A stretch of DNA of 64,000 nucleotides, taken from contig NZ_AP017315.1 of NCBI RefSeq assembly GCF_002355395.1, positions 1,922,001 through 1,986,000 on the forward strand, written 5' to 3'. Shown one piece after another: positions 61,122 through 64,000 of this stretch. Source of the DNA: Microcella alkaliphila (GTDB lineage: Bacteria > Actinomycetota > Actinomycetes > Actinomycetales > Microbacteriaceae). The position numbers were made by a program, and so were the translations under genes. How positions within the stretch are numbered: position 1 is the stretch's first letter; the number at the start of each line of letters is the position of its first letter. Below the pieces are notes generated by a model, which made no database searches, was not told the origin of the DNA, and was given only the letters and a program-made list of their open reading frames with translations.

Positions 61122-62783
61122 ATGTCCAATTCGAACGCATTACTCACCTTGACGCTCGTCGCGTCGCTGGTGGAAACGGAGCAGCCGTTCGCCGCTCCGG
61201 CGGTCGATGGGCTCAGCGACAACGAGCTGATCTCCCTGCAACGCGTGCTCGCCGAGGTGCGCCGGCGGGCTGACGCGGCTGCAGCGTTGGTCGCTGCCGC
61301 GGTCGCCTACCGCTCGCGGCACGAACTCGGGCACGACGGGCTCGCCCAGCGGCTCGGGGCTCGGACCCCGCAGAAGCTCGTGCAGACCCTGACCGGCGGC
61401 AGCGCGCGTGACGCCGCCGCGCTCGTGCGGGTCGGGTCGCTGCTCGACGCGCAGGCTGAAGCTCAGTCGCGGGTCGCTGACGAAGCGCCGGGCGTTGCTC
61501 CGGCCGAGTCTCGACAGCCGCGCCGCCCGTGGCTCGACTGCGTGACCGACGCCGTCTCCCGGGCGCAGCTGACGATCGAGCAGGCATCGGCGATCCAGGT
61601 CGGGCTCGGCGAGCCCGATGCCGGGGCGTGTACGCACCCCGAGCACGAAAGCGCGACCGCGGCACCCCTCAGCGAGGCTGGTGCTGCGATTGCGGACGGT
61701 CAGTCACGCGACGCCGCCGAGCCTGCTGGCAGCGACGCGATATCCCCGCGTCCGACACATGTGTGCACCGTGGTGACCGCTACGCAGTTGGCTGAGGCCG
61801 CCCGGGCGCTCGTCGCGTGCGCTCCCGCCGTGACGGTCGAGCAGCTCGCCGCCCGCGCCCGCGAAGCCCGCGCCGTGCTCGACGCCGACGCCGACGTCGA
61901 ACGCGCCGCCGAAGCCGAGCAGGCCCGCCGCGACCGCCGCTACCTCTACCTGACCCAGCAACCCGACGGCATGACGCGACTGTCCGGGCTGCTCGACCCC
62001 GAATCCGCCGCGCTGGTGCGCTCCGCGATTGACGGGGCCACCTCACCCCGCCGCGGAGGACCGCGCTTTGTGAGCGAATCCGAGATCGAACGCGCCGAAC
62101 GCATCATCAACGACACCCGCACGACCGAGCAGATCGCCGTTGATGCGCTCGTCGAACTCGTTCGCATCGGCGGGCACGTCGCCCCCACCGAACTCATCGG
62201 CGTCGCCCCGCCCGCCGTGCAGGTGATCGTCGCCGAACGCGACCTGCGCGCCCGAGCCGGCCTCGCCCGCGTCGAAGGCCAGAGCGAGCCCGTCAGCGTC
62301 GCCACCGCCGAACGGCACCGCTGCGCCGCCGGAACCCTCGCCGTCGTCGTCGACGACGCCGGAGACGTGCTCAACCTCGGCCGCGAAACCCGCCTCTACA
62401 CGCGCCGCCAGCGCCTCGCGCTCGCCGCCCGCGACGGAGGGTGCCGGTTCCCCGGCTGCGAGCGACCGCCCTCCTGGACGGAAGCCCACCACATCACCGA
62501 ATGGATACACGGGGGCAGAACCGACGTCGCCAATGGAATCCTTCTCTGCCGACACCACCACATGCTGCTGCACAACAACGGTTGGCAGATCGAGCGCCAC
62601 CTCACCGCCGGATTCGCCTTCCGGCCACCACCCGGCGTCGACCCGAGCCGAAGCCCGATACCCGCGCCCACCAAGAGCAGGGTGCTCCCCCGCGCGATCC
62701 GAGTGAGAGAACGCCGCAGTGGCAGTGAGCCAGGCCCAATGGGAGCCGGGCCGAATGCGAGACGAAGGACGCCGAGCGACTAA
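61122..62783 (+). CDS. DUF222 domain HNH endonuclease
   Basis: The 553-residue protein from ATG 61122 has an N-terminal DUF222 helical domain ([20 protein letters not shown], about 30-330) and a C-terminal HNH nuclease site: [20 protein letters not shown] and [18 protein letters not shown] (about 440-490), with zinc cysteines and the catalytic His. Actinobacterial genomes carry many such proteins, often recently multiplied; their role is unclear, possibly linked to mobile DNA. It overlaps the convergent gatA stop. Confidence 0.92.
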   Translation: MSNSNALLTLTLVASLVETEQPFAAPAVDGLSDNELISLQRVLAEVRRRADAAAALVAAAVAYRSRHELGHDGLAQRLGARTPQKLVQTLTGGSARDAAALVRVGSLLDAQAEAQSRVADEAPGVAPAESRQPRRPWLDCVTDAVSRAQLTIEQASAIQVGLGEPDAGACTHPEHESATAAPLSEAGAAIADGQSRDAAEPAGSDAISPRPTHVCTVVTATQLAEAARALVACAPAVTVEQLAARAREARAVLDADADVERAAEAEQARRDRRYLYLTQQPDGMTRLSGLLDPESAALVRSAIDGATSPRRGGPRFVSESEIERAERIINDTRTTEQIAVDALVELVRIGGHVAPTELIGVAPPAVQVIVAERDLRARAGLARVEGQSEPVSVATAERHRCAAGTLAVVVDDAGDVLNLGRETRLYTRRQRLALAARDGGCRFPGCERPPSWTEAHHITEWIHGGRTDVANGILLCRHHHMLLHNNGWQIERHLTAGFAFRPPPGVDPSRSPIPAPTKSRVLPRAIRVRERRSGSEPGPMGAGPNARRRTPSD

Positions 62784-64000
62784 CCGAGCTGCGGGGCCTT
62801 CGCCCAGAGCGGGCCGCCCCAGTCCGACTCCAGCAGCTGCTCGACCGCCGCGCCCACCTGGTACAGCCGCGCGTCGTGCCGCGCCGGAGCCATGATCTGC
62901 AGACCCGTCGGCAGCCCGTCCTCCGGCGCGAGCCCCATCGGCAGACTCATGCCCGGCACGCCCGCCAGGTTCGCCGGAATCGTCGTCACGTCGTTCAAGT
63001 ACATCGCCAGCGGGTCATCCAGCTTCTCGCCGAACTTAAACGCCGTGGTCGGCGCCGCCGGCGACACGAGCACGTCCGCCTGAGCGAAGCACGCGTTGAA
63101 GTCACGCTGAATCAGCGTGCGCACCTTTTGCGCACTGCCGTAGTACGCGTCGTAGTAGCCCGCCGACAGCGCGTACGTGCCGAGGATGATGCGGCGCTTC
63201 ACCTCCGGGCCAAAGCCCGCCTCGCGGGTCGCGGCCATGACGTCCTCGACGGTTCCGCCGGCAACGTCCACGCGCATCCCGAAGCGAACCGAGTCGAACT
63301 TCGCCAGGTTGCTCGACGCCTCCGCCGGCAAGATCAGGTAGTACGCGGCGATCGCGTACTGAAAGTGCGGGGCGCTGACCTCAACGATTTCCGCCCCCGC
63401 CGCCGACAGCATCTCGAGCGTCTCGTGGAAGCGCTGACGCACGCCCGGCTGGAAGCCCTCGCCGTCCAGGTCGGTCACGACGCCGACCCGCAGGCCCTTC
63501 AGCGCGTCGCCGGTGAGCCCCTCGCGGGCAGCGGCGGTCATCGACGGCCAGGCATCCGGGATGCTCGTCGCATCGCGCGGATCGTGCCCGCCGATCGCGT
63601 CGTGCAAGAGCGCCGCGTCGAGCACCGTGCGCGACACCGGCCCCACCTGGTCGAGCGAGCTCGCCAGCGCGATCGCGCCGTAGCGGCTCACCCCGCCGTA
63701 GGTGGGCTTCACGCCGACCGTGCCGGTGACGGCGCCGGGCTGGCGGATCGATCCGCCCGTGTCGGAGCCGAGCGCGAACGGCGCCTCGAACGCGGCAACC
63801 GCGGCCGCCGAGCCACCGCCCGAACCGCCCGGGATGCGCGTCAGGTCCCACGGGTTCTTGGTCGGCCCATACGCCGAAAACTCAGTGGAGGAGCCCATCG
63901 CGAACTCGTCCATGTTGGTCTTGCCGAGCGGCACCATGCGGGCGGCGCGAAGGCGCGCGACAACGGTCGCATCGTACGGCGGCACCCAGCCCTCGAGGAT
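62780..64000 (-). CDS. gatA: Aspartyl/glutamyl-tRNA amidotransferase subunit A (5' end beyond window)
   Basis: The frame is open through position 64000, so the N-terminal about 90-100 residues lie outside the window. The visible part has the amidase signature: [36 protein letters not shown] (cis-Ser and nucleophile Ser) and [19 protein letters not shown]. GatA releases ammonia from glutamine for GatB. It reads toward gatB but is separated from it by the sigma/anti-sigma, DUF6498 and HNH genes. Confidence 0.96.
   Translation of the reverse strand: MLEGWVPPYDATVVARLRAARMVPLGKTNMDEFAMGSSTEFSAYGPTKNPWDLTRIPGGSGGGSAAAVAAFEAPFALGSDTGGSIRQPGAVTGTVGVKPTYGGVSRYGAIALASSLDQVGPVSRTVLDAALLHDAIGGHDPRDATSIPDAWPSMTAAAREGLTGDALKGLRVGVVTDLDGEGFQPGVRQRFHETLEMLSAAGAEIVEVSAPHFQYAIAAYYLILPAEASSNLAKFDSVRFGMRVDVAGGTVEDVMAATREAGFGPEVKRRIILGTYALSAGYYDAYYGSAQKVRTLIQRDFNACFAQADVLVSPAAPTTAFKFGEKLDDPLAMYLNDVTTIPANLAGVPGMSLPMGLAPEDGLPTGLQIMAPARHDARLYQVGAAVEQLLESDWGGPLWAKAPQLG

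Overview
The window is high-GC actinobacterial chromosome. Gene content suggests a Microbacteriaceae-like member of the Micrococcales: clpS-DUF2017-metallopeptidase, a YkoE-type thiamine ECF transporter behind a TPP riboswitch, DUF3097, DUF427, a DUF222-HNH protein, a second YidC next to a DUF6412 protein, and gatA/gatB. The taxon is inferred from families, not from a marker gene. I found no rRNA, tRNA or CRISPR array.

Positions 1-10000 are a worn defence island. An IS701-type element has removed the 5' part of a restriction-type helicase, which is followed by an intact DUF262/HNH (GmrSD-like) protein. Opposite lies a dprA-like gene broken three ways: by an IS21 element with a 4-bp target duplication, by a one-base frameshift, and by a deletion that joins it to the tail of a cytosine methyltransferase gene. 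Next is a tightly overlapped operon on the minus strand: a TIR-like (ThsB/DUF1863-type) protein, a HIT hydrolase and a small three-helix membrane protein. I consider it the best candidate for an undescribed defence or signalling system here.

Positions 10200-46000 are mostly core genome: ClpS adaptor and neighbours, thiamine transport operon, a DevS/DevR-like two-component pair beside a baeRF-type protein, glycosyltransferase/GNAT/TVP38, an M23 peptidase, a VIT-type metal transporter, a cold-shock protein, a GntR-ABC pair with a clear operator, YceI, an FBP-domain protein, an aldo/keto reductase, an MFS transporter, an NYN-LOTUS protein, an AI-2E family permease, an ECF sigma factor with a repeat-containing membrane partner, a DJ-1/PfpI protein, paralogous membrane proteins, YidC and GPP34. 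Several have lost parts: a DD-carboxypeptidase-like protein without its SxxK motif, an alpha/beta hydrolase without its nucleophile elbow, and a shortened ABC permease fused to its ATPase.

Positions 46000-56900 are a second accessory block: an Ala/Asp/Val-rich protein, a secreted toxin-like protein with a candidate immunity gene, an IS256 element (8-bp target duplication) with an IS30 element nested inside its transposase, a DUF1905 protein, a NERD-UvrD helicase and a two-gene Pycsar system (pyrimidine cyclase plus PycTM effector). Between Pycsar and gatB lies a decayed tandem duplication of a GNAT gene and the gatB 3' end. Positions 56950-64000 carry gatB and the 3' part of gatA, separated by an ECF sigma/anti-sigma pair, a DUF6498 membrane protein and a DUF222-HNH protein.
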